From: DASSUW01 sp963830725
GTDB taxonomy: Bacteria > Actinomycetota > Thermoleophilia > Solirubrobacterales > Solirubrobacteraceae
Direction: 5' to 3'
DNA length: 64,000 nt
Assembly: GCA_963830725.1 (NCBI GenBank)
Contig: CAWHNO010000013.1
Coordinates: forward strand, 186,001-250,000
A model generated the notes under the pieces. It saw only the letters and a program-made list of their open reading frames with translations. It did no database searches and was not told where the DNA came from. This document shows, one piece after another, positions 1-7,084 of this stretch; positions within the stretch are counted from its first letter, which is position 1, and every line of letters begins with the position of its first letter. A program made the position numbers and the translations under genes.

Positions 1-261
1 ATGGAGATCATCGACGAGCTCGAGTCGGTCAAGCGCGGCGCCTACGGCGGCGCCGTCGGCTGGCTGTCCTACGACGGCGACCTGGACACCTGCATCTGCA
101 TCCGCACGGTCGTGCTCAAGGACGGCGTCGCCCACGTGCAGGCGGGCGGCGGCACGGTGGCCGACGCGCAGCCGGACTACGAGTACGAGGAGTCGCGCGC
201 GAAGGCGCGCGGGGTCGTGCGGGCGATCGAGCTCGCGGCGCGCCAGGAGGCGTGGCCGTGA
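1..261 (+). CDS. trpE: Anthranilate synthase component I, C-terminal fragment
   Basis: The gene enters from the left edge; only the last 86 codons are present, ending at TGA 259-261. The fragment shows the end of the chorismate-binding domain, with the GAYGGAVGW and YDGDLDTCICIRT stretches typical of TrpE/PabB enzymes. TrpE converts chorismate with ammonia supplied by TrpG to anthranilate, the first step of tryptophan synthesis. The feedback site and most of the catalytic domain lie outside the window. Placement in front of trpG, trpD and trpC makes TrpE far more likely than PabB. Confidence 0.93.
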   Translation: MEIIDELESVKRGAYGGAVGWLSYDGDLDTCICIRTVVLKDGVAHVQAGGGTVADAQPDYEYEESRAKARGVVRAIELAARQEAWP

Positions 262-346
262 AATCGGCTGGCGCCGATGCCGCGGAATCGGCTGACGCCG
301 ATTCCGGAGCGAGTTCGCTTCGCGAACATCGCGTCGAGGTGGCCCT
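262..346 (+). repeat. Palindromic repeat copy 1 in the trpE-trpG gap
   Basis: The 85-bp gap is filled with hairpins: ATCGGC/GCCGAT (263-278), a perfect 9-bp stem GGAATCGGC/GCCGATTCC (284-305), then the core GAGTTCGCTTCGCGAACATCG at about 311-331, whose GTTCGC and GCGAAC arms pair over a TTC loop. The core recurs before trpC, trpB and the gene at 51750. trpG's ATG follows 14 nt after the core. The family behaves like a REP element placed just ahead of genes inside operons; a role in translation or mRNA processing is inference. Confidence 0.7.
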
Positions 347-913
347 ATGAAGGTCTTGATGGTCGACAACTACGACTCCTTCACCTACAACCTCGTCCAG
401 TACCTGGGCGAGCTGGGGGCGGAGCCGGTGGCCGTGCGCAACGACGCGGCGGAGGTCGACGACCTGCTCGACGGCGGGTTCGACCGCGTGGTGGTCTCGC
501 CCGGCCCGTGCACGCCCAACGAGGCCGGCATCTCCGTCGAGGTGATGCGCCGCTTCCCCGAGGCCGGCGTGCCGACGCTCGGCGTGTGCCTCGGCCACCA
601 GTCGCTCGTGCAGGCCTTCGGGGGCCAGGTCGTCCGCCACATCCCCGTGCACGGCAAGGCGACCGACATCGAGCACGACGGCTCGGGCCTCTTCCGGGGC
701 CTGCCGAGTCCGCTGACCGTCGGCCGCTACCACTCGCTGGTGGCCGACCCGGAGCTGCCGGACGTGCTGACGGTGACCGCGCGAGGCGGCGGCGTGGTGA
801 TGGCCGTCAGGCACCGCGAGCTGCCGGCGCTCGGCGTGCAGTTCCACCCGGAGTCCGTCCTCACCCCCGACGGCAAGCGTCTGCTGGAGAACTTCCTTGG
901 CGATCCTGACTGA
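347..913 (+). CDS. trpG: Anthranilate synthase component II (glutamine amidotransferase)
   Basis: A 188-residue class-I glutamine amidotransferase that releases ammonia from glutamine and passes it to TrpE. The N-terminus MKVLMVDNYDSFTYNLVQYL is the standard TrpG/PabA start. The catalytic triad is visible: Cys81 in GVCLGHQ, His167 and Glu169 in FHPES. Length is normal for the family. The start is the ATG following the palindromic repeat, and the 3' end overlaps trpD by 17 nt, implying coupled translation. It could also serve para-aminobenzoate synthesis, as single TrpG/PabA proteins often do. Confidence 0.97.
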   Translation: MKVLMVDNYDSFTYNLVQYLGELGAEPVAVRNDAAEVDDLLDGGFDRVVVSPGPCTPNEAGISVEVMRRFPEAGVPTLGVCLGHQSLVQAFGGQVVRHIPVHGKATDIEHDGSGLFRGLPSPLTVGRYHSLVADPELPDVLTVTARGGGVVMAVRHRELPALGVQFHPESVLTPDGKRLLENFLGDPD

Positions 914-1990
914 GGCGATCGAGGCGCTGGCCTCGCGCCGCGACCTGAGCTCCGAGCAGACGGCGGCGGTGCTGGCCGAGATCATGGAGGGCAACGCCTC
1001 CGAGGTGCAGACCGCGGCGGTGCTGATCGCGCTGCGCACCAAGGGCGAGACGGTCGACGAGCTGGTCGGCCTCGCGACCACGATGCGGCGGCTGGCGACG
1101 CCGGTGCGGACCGGCCGCGACGATCTGATCGACACCGCCGGCACGGGCGGCGGGCGGCCGACCTTCAACGTCTCCACCACGGCGGCGCTGATCGCCGCCG
1201 GGGCCGGTTGCGCGGTGGCCAAGCACGGCAACCGCTCCGCCACCGGCCTGTCGGGCTCGGCCGACGTGCTCGAGGCGCTCGGCGTGCGGATCGACCTCGG
1301 CCCCGACGAGGTCGCCCGCTGCATCGACCAGGCGGGCTTCGGCTTCATGTTCGCGCCCGCCCACCACGGCGCGACGCGCTTCGTCGTCCCCGTGCGCAAG
1401 GAGCTGGCCGTGCGCACGATCTTCAACTTCCTGGGGCCGTTGACGAACCCGGCCGGAGCCACGCGCCAGGTGATCGGCGTCTCCGACGCCGCGTTCCTGG
1501 ACACCATCGCGGGAGCGCTGGCGAAGCTGGGCGCCGTCAAGGCGCTGGTAGTGTCCAGCGCCGACGGTCTGGACGAGATGAGCACCTCGGGCACAACGCG
1601 CGTCGTGGAGGTCGACGGGCCAGATGTTCGCTCCTACGAGGTGTCCCCGGAGGACGTCGGGCTGGCGCGCGCGCGTACGGACGAGCTGGCCGGGGGCACG
1701 CCGGAGGTCAACGCGGCCACCGCACGGCGGATCTTCGAGGGCGAGCGGGGCCCGCAGCGCGACCTCGCCGTGCTCAACGCCGGCGCGGCGATCTACGTGG
1801 CCGGCGTCGTGGACTCGCTGGAGGCCGGCGTGCGGGCGGCCGAGGCGGCGGTCGACGACGGCCGCGCGGCCGCCACGCTGGAGCGGCTGGTGGCGATGAC
1901 GCAGGAGCTGGCGCCGGCGCGAGCGGGCGAAGCAAGCTGGCCTCCGAGTTCGTGGGGCGAACATCGGACGGCGAGCGGAGGCCCGCATGA
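897..1990 (+). CDS. trpD: Anthranilate phosphoribosyltransferase, 3' end frame-disturbed
   Basis: Transfers phosphoribosyl from PRPP to anthranilate. The GTGGG PRPP loop is at residues 82-86 and the KHGNR anthranilate-site motif at 109-113; homology runs to about residue 340 (MTQELAPA, near 1918). No stop codon follows there in this frame, which stays open far into trpC. Shifting by two bases (or minus one) just after 1918 gives a short tail ending at TGA 1988-1990, overlapping the trpC ATG as ATGA. The sequence in question is the palindromic repeat 1944-1967, so either an indel or repeat insertion disturbed the end. Function is not in doubt. Confidence 0.93.
1944..1967 (+). repeat. Palindromic repeat copy 2 at the trpD-trpC junction
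   Basis: CCGAGTTCG and CGAACATCGG form an inverted repeat around a TGGGG loop, a degenerate copy of the core seen at 311-331. It ends 19 nt before the trpC ATG and lies where trpD should terminate. Confidence 0.6.
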
Positions 1991-2778
1991 GTGTGCTGGA
2001 GCGCATCGTCGAGGACACGCGCTACGAGGTCGGCCGCCGGCGCGAGTCGATGCCGCTGTCGCGGCTCGAGGCCGCGATCGCCGAGCGGCCCGAGCAGCGG
2101 CCGTTCGAGGAGGTGCTGCTGCGGCCCGGCATCTCGCTGATCGCCGAGCACAAGCGCCGCTCGCCGTCGGCGGGCACGATCCGCGAGGGGTCGACGGTCG
2201 AGGACATCGTGCTGGCCTACGAGCGCGGCGGCGCCGAGGCGCTGTCGATCCTCACCGAGCCGTTCCACTTCTCCGGCTCGCTCGACGACCTGCGCGCCGC
2301 GCGCACCGTCACGGAGCTGCCGGTGCTGCGCAAGGACTTCGTCGTCGACCCGTACCAGGTCTACGAGTCGGCGGCCGCGGGCGCCGACGCGATCCTGCTG
2401 ATCGTCGCCGCGCTGGAACCCGAGCCGCTGTACGAGCTGCTGCAGGAGGCGCGCGCGCTCGATCTCGACGCCCTGGTCGAGGTCCACGACGAGCGCGAGC
2501 TCGAGGTGGCCCTCTACGTCGAGGCCGACGTCCTGGGCATCAACAACCGCGACCTCGGCGACTTCTCCGTCGACATCGAGCGCACCTACGAGCTGCTGTC
2601 CGACGTCCCGGCCGGCAAGACCGTGGTGTCCGAGTCCGGCTTCTCGACGCGCGACCAGCTCGACGAGCTCGAGCGCGTCGGCGTCGACGCCGTGTTGATC
2701 GGCGAGACGCTGATGCGCGCGGACGACGTCGAGGACGCGTGCCGGCGTCTCACCGGCGGCGCCGACCTCGAGGTTTAG
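1987..2778 (+). CDS. trpC: Indole-3-glycerol phosphate synthase
   Basis: A 263-residue TIM barrel that decarboxylates and cyclises carboxyphenylamino-deoxyribulose phosphate to indole-3-glycerol phosphate. Family signatures are present in order: IAEHKRRSPSAG (catalytic lysine strand 1), LRKDFVVDPYQV, NNRDL and the phosphate-binding SESG. Length is typical of a monofunctional bacterial TrpC; trpF is a separate gene downstream. The ATG overlaps the TGA that would close trpD in the shifted frame. A 36-bp gap separates its TAG from the htrA-like gene. Confidence 0.97.
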   Translation: MSVLERIVEDTRYEVGRRRESMPLSRLEAAIAERPEQRPFEEVLLRPGISLIAEHKRRSPSAGTIREGSTVEDIVLAYERGGAEALSILTEPFHFSGSLDDLRAARTVTELPVLRKDFVVDPYQVYESAAAGADAILLIVAALEPEPLYELLQEARALDLDALVEVHDERELEVALYVEADVLGINNRDLGDFSVDIERTYELLSDVPAGKTVVSESGFSTRDQLDELERVGVDAVLIGETLMRADDVEDACRRLTGGADLEV

Positions 2779-2814
2779 CAACCACTAACGAGCCGGAGCA
2801 AGGCTTGGCGTCGC

Positions 2815-3867
2815 ATGACGCGCCGGCAGCTCGCAGTGCCGATGGTCGCGGCCCTGCTGGGCGGCGCGGTCACGGCTGCCGGCATGCTCGCGGGATCGAG
2901 CGAGAACGGCGCAATGCGCCAGCAGGGGATCCTGACGAACAACGAGGCCGGCGAGAGCATCTCCGCGGCCGAGCTGTACGACCGCGCTGCCCCCTCGGTC
3001 GTCTCGATCAGCGCCCGCAGGGTCCAGCCCGGGGCCTCCGCCTTCCCGGCCGACGCGGGCAGCGAGCTGGATCTCTCGACCGGCTCGGGCTTCGTGCTCG
3101 ACGACGACGGCCGCATCGTCACCAACGCGCACGTCGTGAGCGGCGTGACCGCCGTGCAGGTGACGTTCCCGAACGGCCAGATCGTCCCGGCGCAGGTCAT
3201 CGGGAAGGACGAGGAGACCGACCTGGCCGTGCTGCGGGTGTCGCCCGACCAGCTCGATCTGCGCCCGCTCGAGCTCGGCGACTCCGACGGCGTGCGCCCG
3301 GGCGACCGCGTCGTGGCCGTCGGCAACCCCAGCGGCGTCCAGGCCACCGCCGGGACCGGCCGCATCCTCGCCGCCGGGGAGCACGTCGAGGTGCCGGGCG
3401 GCTTCGTGATCGACGGCCTGCTGGAGACCGACGCCGTGATCGAGCCGGCCACCTCCGGCGGTCCGCTGCTGGGAGCCGACGGGCGCGTCGTGGGGATCAC
3501 CTCGCGTCTCGGCGACGACACCAGCTTCGCCGTCCCCGCCAACGTCGCGCGCAGCGTCCTGGCCCAGCTCGAGGAGCGCCACAAGGTGATCCGGCCGTGG
3601 ATCGGCGTCCGCGGCCGCGCCGCGCCGGACGGCGTGGCGGTGATCGACGTCCACGCCGGCGGCCCGGCCGACCGTGCCGCGCTGCGGGCCGGCGACGTCG
3701 TCGAGGCGATCGACGGCGTCGAAGTGCACACGCTGGCCGAGCTGCTCGCGGAGGTCGACGAGCAGTCGGTCGGCGACACCGTCGAGCTGACCGTGGTGCG
3801 GGACGGCAGCCGCGGTGAGTTGACGGTGCGGCTGGAGGAGCGGCCGGCCACGGTCCCCGCGGGCTGA
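2815..3867 (+). CDS. HtrA/DegP-type serine protease with one PDZ domain
   Basis: A 350-residue membrane-anchored trypsin-like protease inside the trp operon. Residues about 7-26 form an uncleaved signal anchor. The protease domain carries His106 (TNAHVV), Asp136 (TDLAVL) and Ser214, but the active-site loop reads PATSGGPLL where most HtrA proteins have PGNSGGPLL. A PDZ domain occupies about 255-345. It has no known role in tryptophan synthesis and may simply be co-transcribed. The start is the first ATG 36 nt after trpC. The oxyanion-loop variant still keeps the SGGP core, so activity is expected. Confidence 0.93.
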   Translation: MTRRQLAVPMVAALLGGAVTAAGMLAGSSENGAMRQQGILTNNEAGESISAAELYDRAAPSVVSISARRVQPGASAFPADAGSELDLSTGSGFVLDDDGRIVTNAHVVSGVTAVQVTFPNGQIVPAQVIGKDEETDLAVLRVSPDQLDLRPLELGDSDGVRPGDRVVAVGNPSGVQATAGTGRILAAGEHVEVPGGFVIDGLLETDAVIEPATSGGPLLGADGRVVGITSRLGDDTSFAVPANVARSVLAQLEERHKVIRPWIGVRGRAAPDGVAVIDVHAGGPADRAALRAGDVVEAIDGVEVHTLAELLAEVDEQSVGDTVELTVVRDGSRGELTVRLEERPATVPAG

Positions 3868-3869
3868 GG

Positions 3870-4069
3870 GACAACGTCAACTGCGGCTGGGGAGCCGGCC
3901 GCGCGGCTTGTTTTCGAGCGGATGGCGCTTTGACCGGCATATGCCCGGTCAAGGCGCCATCCGCCGGGCGCATGGCGCTTTCACGTCGCCTATTTCGACG
4001 CAAGAGCGCGCCACGGACCACCGGCGCAGCTGGCTCCCTCGCCTCCTTACCCAGCGCAGTTGAAGTTCG
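3870..4069 (+). repeat. Dispersed inverted-repeat element, copy A
   Basis: About 200 bp lying directly after the htrA-like stop. The ends are inverted repeats: ACAACGTCAACTGCGGCTGG on the left (3871-3890) against CCCAGCGCAGTTGAAGTTCG on the right (4050-4069). Inside, 3919-3963 is a near-perfect 22-bp inverted repeat centred on CATATG (3938-3943), with arms beginning CGGATGGCGC. A second weaker palindrome lies at 3972-4012. The 3' half shares GGACCACCGGCGC and GGCTCCCTCGCC with copies C and D. Translating it gives the spurious peptide TGICPVKAP. Confidence 0.85.
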
Positions 4070-4078
4070 GCGGCGATC

Positions 4079-4084
4079 TAGGAT
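4079..4084 (+). promoter_or_regulatory. Possible -10 box before trpF
   Basis: TAGGAT sits 7 nt before the trpF ATG, matching the TANNNT hexamers found at the same distance before several other operon-first genes in this window. It would give trpFBA an internal, leaderless promoter immediately after repeat element A. No -35 box at standard spacing is evident. Confidence 0.4.
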
Positions 4085-4091
4085 GCAGACC

Positions 4092-4727
4092 ATGCCCCAC
4101 GTCAAGCTCTGCGGCATCACGCGGCCCGAGGACGCCGAGCTGGCGGCCTCGCTCGACGCCTGGGCGATCGGCTTCATCCTGTGGCCGAAGTCCAAGCGGG
4201 CGGCCGATCCCGCCGTGGCGGCCGGCATCGCCCGCTCGATGCGCCGCAGGCTCGAGCTCGTGGGCGTGTTCGTCAACCCGACGCTCGACGAGGTCGCGCA
4301 CGCGGTCGAGGGGATCGGCCTCACCTACGTGCAGCTGCACGGCGACGAGGGCCCGTCGTTCTGCAGCGCCGTCGCCCAGCGCACCGGCGCCCGCGTGATC
4401 AAGGCGCACGGCATCGGCTCGGGCGCCGACATGCGCGACATCGAGCGCTTCCATACCGACCTGCACCTGCTCGACACCGCGGCCGCCGCCGGCGGTGGCG
4501 GGACCGGCCGCACGTGGGACTGGGGCCTGGCCGCGCAGCGGCACTCGAAGGTGCCGCTGATCCTGTCCGGCGGGCTGACGCCCGAGAACGTCGCCGAGGC
4601 GGTCGCCGCCGTGCGGCCGTGGGGCGTCGACGTCGCCTCCGGGGTCGAGGCCGAGCCGGGCGTCAAGGACCCTGCCAAGGTCGAGGCGTTCGTGACCGCC
4701 GCGCGGCAGACCGCGGTGGCGTCGTGA
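4092..4727 (+). CDS. trpF: Phosphoribosylanthranilate isomerase
   Basis: A 211-residue TIM-barrel isomerase that converts N-(5-phosphoribosyl)anthranilate to the ribulose form used by TrpC. The N-terminal strand VKLCGITRPEDAEL holds the catalytic cysteine; GVFVNP, YVQLHGDE and LSGGLTPENV follow in the family order, and the C-terminal phosphate site is GVDVASGVE. A longer open frame extends upstream to 3930, but that part is translated repeat element A and is rejected. ATG 4092 is chosen over ATG 4083 because homology starts at MPHVKLCG. The stop is at 4725. Confidence 0.95.
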   Translation: MPHVKLCGITRPEDAELAASLDAWAIGFILWPKSKRAADPAVAAGIARSMRRRLELVGVFVNPTLDEVAHAVEGIGLTYVQLHGDEGPSFCSAVAQRTGARVIKAHGIGSGADMRDIERFHTDLHLLDTAAAAGGGGTGRTWDWGLAAQRHSKVPLILSGGLTPENVAEAVAAVRPWGVDVASGVEAEPGVKDPAKVEAFVTAARQTAVAS

Positions 4728-4751
4728 CCGGGGAATCCGCTGGCGCAGCTT

Positions 4752-4788
4752 CGATGTCCGTCGCGACGCTCGCTTCGCGAACATCGCG
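4752..4788 (+). repeat. Palindromic repeat copy 3 at the trpF-trpB junction
   Basis: CGATGTCCGTCGCGA at 4752-4766 pairs with TCGCGAACATCG at 4775-4786. The right half is identical to the core in front of trpG and the gene at 51750. It falls inside what should be the 5' end of trpB. Confidence 0.65.
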
Positions 4789-4826
4789 CCGTCGAGCATC
4801 GCTTCGGGCCCTACGGCGGCCAGTAC

Positions 4827-5960
4827 GTGCCCGAGACGCTGATGCCGGCGCTCGCCGAGCTCGAGGCCGCGTGGCTCGAGGCGCGCGACGACGAGGGCTT
4901 CCGCTCCGAGCTTGCGACCCTGCTGCGCGACTTCGCCGGCCGCCCGACGCCGCTCTACCACGCCCAGCGGCTGTCCGAGGCCGCCGGCCACACCATCTAC
5001 CTCAAACGCGAGGACCTGCTCCACACCGGGGCGCACAAGATCAACAACGCGCTCGGCCAGACCCTGCTCGCCAAGCGCATGGGCAAGCAGCGGATCATCG
5101 CGGAGACCGGCGCCGGCCAGCACGGCGTCGCGACCGCGACCGCGTGCGCGCTGCTCGGGCTCGAGTGCATCGTCTACATGGGGACCGAGGACATGCGCCG
5201 CCAGCGGCCGAACGTGCAGCGGATGGGCCTGCTGGGGGCCACCGTGGCGCCCGTCGAGGCCGGCGCCCGCACGCTCAAGGAGGCCGTGTCGGCGGCGATC
5301 CGCGACTGGGTCGCCAACGTCGGCGGCACCCACTATGTGATCGGCTCGTGCGTCGGCCCGGCGCCGTTCCCGGCGCTCGTGCGCGACCTGCAGCGCGTGA
5401 TCGGTGACGAGGCGCGCGCGCAGATCCTCGAGGCCGCCGGCCGGCTGCCCGACCGCGTGATCGCCTGCGTCGGCGGCGGCTCGAACGCGATCGGCACCTT
5501 CGTCCCGTTCGTCGACGACCCCGGCGTCGAGCTGATCGGCGTCGAGGCGGGGGGAGAGGGGATCGAGTCCGGGCGCCACGGCGCGCCGCTCACGATCGGC
5601 GGCCGCGGCGGCGTGCTGCACGGCGCCTACTCGGCGATCATGCAGGACGAGGACGGGCAGATCCTCGAGGCGCACTCGATCTCGGCCGGCCTGGACTACC
5701 CCGGCACCGGCCCTGAGCACGCGTACCTGCGCGACAGCGGCCGCGCCCGCTACGTGGCGGTGACCGACGAGGAGGCGCTCGCCACGCTGCAGCGCGTCTG
5801 CGAGCTCGAGGGGATCATCCCGGCGCTCGAGTCCTCGCACGCCCTCACCTGGGCGCTGCGTGGCGACGAGGGCTCCGACACGCTCGACGTGGTCTGCCTG
5901 TCCGGCCGCGGCGACAAGGATCTCGCGGAGGTCCTTCCCAAGCTTGGCATCGGGGACTGA
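4827..5960 (+). CDS. trpB: Tryptophan synthase beta chain (start uncertain)
   Basis: PLP enzyme joining indole and serine. The PLP lysine is in HTGAHKINNALGQ (AAG 5037-5039), followed by ETGAGQHG and the phosphate-binding GGGSNAIG. The invariant N-terminal stretch RFGPYGGQYVPETL is encoded from 4800, upstream of the first canonical start GTG 4827, and that frame has no ATG, GTG or TTG back to the trpF stop at 4727; only CTG 4740. The true start is therefore upstream and is either CTG or hidden by an indel near the palindromic repeat at 4752-4788. Coordinates given are the conservative GTG version. It overlaps trpA by 17 nt. Confidence 0.94.
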   Translation: MPETLMPALAELEAAWLEARDDEGFRSELATLLRDFAGRPTPLYHAQRLSEAAGHTIYLKREDLLHTGAHKINNALGQTLLAKRMGKQRIIAETGAGQHGVATATACALLGLECIVYMGTEDMRRQRPNVQRMGLLGATVAPVEAGARTLKEAVSAAIRDWVANVGGTHYVIGSCVGPAPFPALVRDLQRVIGDEARAQILEAAGRLPDRVIACVGGGSNAIGTFVPFVDDPGVELIGVEAGGEGIESGRHGAPLTIGGRGGVLHGAYSAIMQDEDGQILEAHSISAGLDYPGTGPEHAYLRDSGRARYVAVTDEEALATLQRVCELEGIIPALESSHALTWALRGDEGSDTLDVVCLSGRGDKDLAEVLPKLGIGD

Positions 5961-6744
5961 CAACATCGCCGCCGCGTTCGCCGCGGCGCCGGGCCGCGCC
6001 GCCCTGATGCCCTACCTGATGGGCGGCTTCCCCGACCTCGAGGCGACGGTCGCGATCGGCGCCGCGTGCGCCGACAACGGCGCCGACCTGATCGAGCTCG
6101 GCGTGCCGTTCTCGGACCCGCTGGCCGACGGCCCCGTGATCCACGCGGCCGGCACGCGCGCGCTGGCCGCGGGCGCCACGCTGCGCGGTGTCCTCGGCGC
6201 CGCCACGCAGATCGCCGAGCGCCTGCCCGTGGTCCTCATGTGCTACGCGAACCTCGTCTTCGCACGCGGGGCCGAGCGGTTCGCGGACGAGCTCGCCCAC
6301 GCCGGCGTCAGCGGGCTGATCGTGCCCGACCTTCCGCTCGGCGAGGACGGGGCGGTCCGGGACGCCTGCGACGCCGCCGGGCTGGCGCTCGTGCCGCTGA
6401 TCGCGCCCACCACGCCGGACGACCGGATGGCCGCGATCGCCCGTCGCGCCCGTGGATTTCTCTACACGGTGTCGGTGACCGGCACGACCGGCGAGCGCGC
6501 CAGCGTCGACCGCTCGCTGGCCTCGGTGCTCGAGCGGGCGAAGCGGGACTGCCCGGTCCCGGTCGCCGTCGGCTTCGGCATCTCGACCCCCGAGCAGGCG
6601 GTCGAGGCGGTCGCCGCCGGCGGCCAGGGCGTGATCGTCGGGTCGTGGCTCGTGCGGGCCGCCGGCGAGGCCGCGGAGGCCGGCGAGGATCCGGCCGCCG
6701 CCGTCGGGGAGCGGGTCGCGGCGCTGGCAGCCGCGCTGACCTAG
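5944..6744 (+). CDS. trpA: Tryptophan synthase alpha chain
   Basis: A 266-residue TIM barrel that cleaves indole-3-glycerol phosphate and channels indole to TrpB. Catalytic Glu51 (LIELGVPFSDP) and Asp62 (LADGP) are at the expected 11-residue spacing; the phosphate site FGISTPEQ and GVIVGSWLV follow. The start is taken as TTG 5944, which begins ASGTDNIAAAF at the family's normal length and overlaps the trpB 3' end; the longer open frame from 5860 would start in trpB. Its TAG (6742-6744) is the first part of a perfect 26-bp palindrome. Confidence 0.95.
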   Translation: MASGTDNIAAAFAAAPGRAALMPYLMGGFPDLEATVAIGAACADNGADLIELGVPFSDPLADGPVIHAAGTRALAAGATLRGVLGAATQIAERLPVVLMCYANLVFARGAERFADELAHAGVSGLIVPDLPLGEDGAVRDACDAAGLALVPLIAPTTPDDRMAAIARRARGFLYTVSVTGTTGERASVDRSLASVLERAKRDCPVPVAVGFGISTPEQAVEAVAAGGQGVIVGSWLVRAAGEAAEAGEDPAAAVGERVAALAAALT

Positions 6745-6766
6745 TACAGGCGGCCGCCTGTACTAG
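6741..6766 (+). terminator. Perfect 26-bp palindrome at the trpA stop codon
   Basis: The half-site CTAGTACAGGCGG is followed immediately by its exact reverse complement, with no loop, and contains the trpA stop codon. As RNA it folds into a GC-rich hairpin closing the operon. No U-run follows (GGCTTTCG), so it is not a textbook intrinsic terminator. The right end also overlaps the TAGGCT hexamer before the next gene, so an operator role is possible. Confidence 0.6.
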
Positions 6767-6769
6767 GCT
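6764..6769 (+). promoter_or_regulatory. Possible -10 box before the small membrane gene
   Basis: TAGGCT ends 10 nt before the ATG at 6780 and overlaps the 3' edge of the 26-bp palindrome. It fits the TANNNT series described in the findings. Confidence 0.35.
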
Positions 6770-6779
6770 TTCGCGCCGC

Positions 6780-6947
6780 ATGGGCGTGCTGCTCACCCTG
6801 ATCGCGGGCCTCGTCGTGTGGGTTGTCCTGTGGGCGCTCGGCGTCAAGAGCTTCGACGCCTTCATGATCACGATCCTGATGCTGGTGCTCGCGGCGGCCG
6901 GCTACATGCTCGGGCCGCACCTCCCGGGCCGGCGGCGACGGGACTGA
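6780..6947 (+). CDS. Small two-helix membrane protein
   Basis: A 55-residue protein. Residues 3-21 (LLTLIAGLVVWVVLWALG) and about 28-46 (ILMLVLAAAGYMLG) are two hydrophobic helices, followed by a basic tail GRRRRD. The hairpin topology and the arginine-rich end suggest an inner-membrane protein with both ends in the cytoplasm. No function is recognised. It stands alone between the trp operon and the ABC transporter, with its own possible -10 box. Confidence 0.75.
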   Translation: MGVLLTLIAGLVVWVVLWALGVKSFDAFMITILMLVLAAAGYMLGPHLPGRRRRD

Positions 6948-6954
6948 CGCTGCC

Positions 6955-6978
6955 GAACCGCCCCGCACCGGCGGGTTC
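6955..6978 (+). terminator. Hairpin after the small membrane gene
   Basis: GAACCGCC pairs with GGCGGGTTC across a short loop, eight bases after the stop codon. A short GTTTGG follows rather than a U-run, so termination is only suggested. Confidence 0.35.
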
Positions 6979-7042
6979 GCCGTTTGGACGCAATCTGCCG
7001 TGCTTCGTCCTAGTCTGTGCCGCGGTCGGAACGGGCGTTGCG

Positions 7043-7048
7043 TAGAAT
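7043..7048 (+). promoter_or_regulatory. Possible -10 box of the liv operon
   Basis: TAGAAT is close to the consensus TATAAT. It would place transcription start near 7055, about 30 nt before the TTG start of livJ, whose ribosome-binding site AGGAGG lies between. Confidence 0.4.
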
Positions 7049-7084
7049 CGCCGCCCAAATCAACCCTTTATGAGGAGGGGTTCC

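Noticed and set aside
116..1594. Long minus-strand open frame opposite trpE-trpG-trpD
   Set aside because: Composition is Arg/Pro/His-rich with no family features; it is antisense to real genes, as are the similar long minus frames at 4047-5966, 21746-24448, 53018-55435 and 56139-58262.
1991..3818. A 973-codon open frame from trpD continuing through trpC and htrA
   Set aside because: Beyond about 1920 it is out of frame with trpC and htrA, whose own products are clearly homologous; it is a GC-rich shadow frame.
3870..4069. The inverted-repeat elements as integron attC sites
   Set aside because: The ends do not match the RYYYAAC/GTTRRRY core sites, no integrase is in the window, and copies sit between unrelated housekeeping genes.
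3930..4091. An N-terminal extension of TrpF containing TGICPVKAP
   Set aside because: The same peptide is encoded in elements C and D; it is translated repeat DNA rather than protein.
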